Positions 5,316 to 5,565 of a stretch of 5,565 nt of DNA are shown here, one piece after another. Position 1 is the first letter of the stretch. Every line of letters begins with the position of its first letter. Made by a program: the position numbers and the translations under genes. The DNA comes from Candidatus Borrarchaeota archaeon (GTDB taxonomy: Archaea > Asgardarchaeota > Sifarchaeia > Borrarchaeales > Borrarchaeaceae). Below the pieces are notes generated by a model. That model did no database searches, was not told the DNA's origin, and saw only the letters and a list, made by a program, of their open reading frames with translations. The DNA is taken from contig JAEORY010000300.1 in the NCBI GenBank assembly GCA_016840645.1, positions 1 through 5,565 of the forward strand, written 5' to 3'.

Positions 5316-5324
5316 ATAAAAAGG
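5313..5324 (-). terminator. pyrimidine-rich terminator of the right-edge gene
   Basis: Read on -, CCTTTTTATTTT lies about 17 bases after the stop codon at 5341-5343. It matches the core of the signal after the secreted-protein gene (2591-2605) over twelve bases, supporting a shared terminator type. Confidence 0.5.
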
Positions 5325-5340
5325 TAAGGATTTGTGTAGG

Positions 5341-5565
5341 TTAATCTCGGTATGCTAAAACAGTTCGATTTCCAGAGTATGGGGCATTTACACCCATATT
5401 ATGATAGTCATCAAGTCCTTTCTCGGAAACATAAACGACCATCATATTCTCCGCTACTCCGTATGGGTGACCCCAGTACTTCATGTGGAAGCCTTTTTTC
5501 TCGGCTTCTGTCTTAACTCGATCCATTTCTTTATGTAATGGTTCACCAAGTTTTCCCATCCATTC
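5341..5565 (-). CDS. unidentified small protein, C-terminal part
   Basis: The frame runs in from the right edge and ends in TAA at 5341-5343; 74 residues are visible, starting E-W before the first ATG at 5559. Because the frame is open to the edge and residue pattern continues (EWMGKLGEPLHKEMDRVK), the ATG is probably internal. The visible part shows an amphipathic helix (KLGEPLHKEMDRVKTEAEKKG), then strands (FHMKYWGHPYG, ENMMVVYVSEK), then a short helix (GLDDYHNM) and a final strand (NRTVLAY). This order suggests a small ferredoxin-like alpha+beta fold such as dimeric alpha-beta barrel proteins, but no family motif is certain. There is no signal peptide in the visible part. A T-rich terminator and a 9-bp inverted repeat follow it, so it is probably not cotranscribed with the 451-codon gene. 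Confidence 0.75.
   Translation of the reverse strand, partial: EWMGKLGEPLHKEMDRVKTEAEKKGFHMKYWGHPYGVAENMMVVYVSEKGLDDYHNMGVNAPYSGNRTVLAYRD

Noticed and set aside
1..5565. CRISPR array, tRNA, insertion sequence or defence island
   Set aside because: No regularly spaced repeats, no T-loop/anticodon arrangement, no transposase motif or terminal repeats, and no nuclease or helicase gene were found.

Overview
The window looks archaeal, most likely a mesophilic member of a deep TACK or Asgard lineage such as Bathyarchaeia, but the sequence does not fix the taxon. The evidence is TATA-box promoters about 30-75 bases upstream of starts, AGGTGA and GGAGG ribosome binding sites, a short winged-helix regulator, pyrimidine-rich 3' ends, and two Sec-signal secreted proteins without bacterial lipoboxes. 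Base composition is moderately AT-rich. The peptidase gene appears richer in GC than its surroundings.

Layout: (1) bases 1-355 carry the 3' part of a protein-like frame on +, broken only by an in-frame TAG. (2) 482-1606 (-) is a complete M24 metallopeptidase, an Xaa-Pro dipeptidase-like enzyme. (3) 1607-2057 is a divergent intergenic region with a perfect 14-bp palindrome and several related GAG/CTC dyads. (4) 2058-2585 (+) is a small secreted beta-rich protein. (5) 2839-3144 (+) is an ArsR-like winged-helix regulator with its own TATA box and a tandem repeat over the predicted transcription start. (6) 3145-3715 holds a possible 47-codon gene on -, an antitoxin-like relic on + with another in-frame TAG, and a two-way terminator hairpin. 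(7) 3716-5071 (-) is a 451-residue secreted, highly acidic helical protein with a nearly leaderless promoter. (8) 5341 to the right edge (-) is the C-terminal part of a small unidentified protein.

Nothing suggests one multi-gene operon: each gene has its own promoter or terminator signals. The two secreted proteins point to surface or extracellular functions, and the regulator probably controls itself. I find no CRISPR array, tRNA, rRNA, insertion sequence or recognisable defence system. The observations most worth checking are the two amber-interrupted frames and the candidate operators. They are single-locus observations and do not amount to a demonstrated new system.
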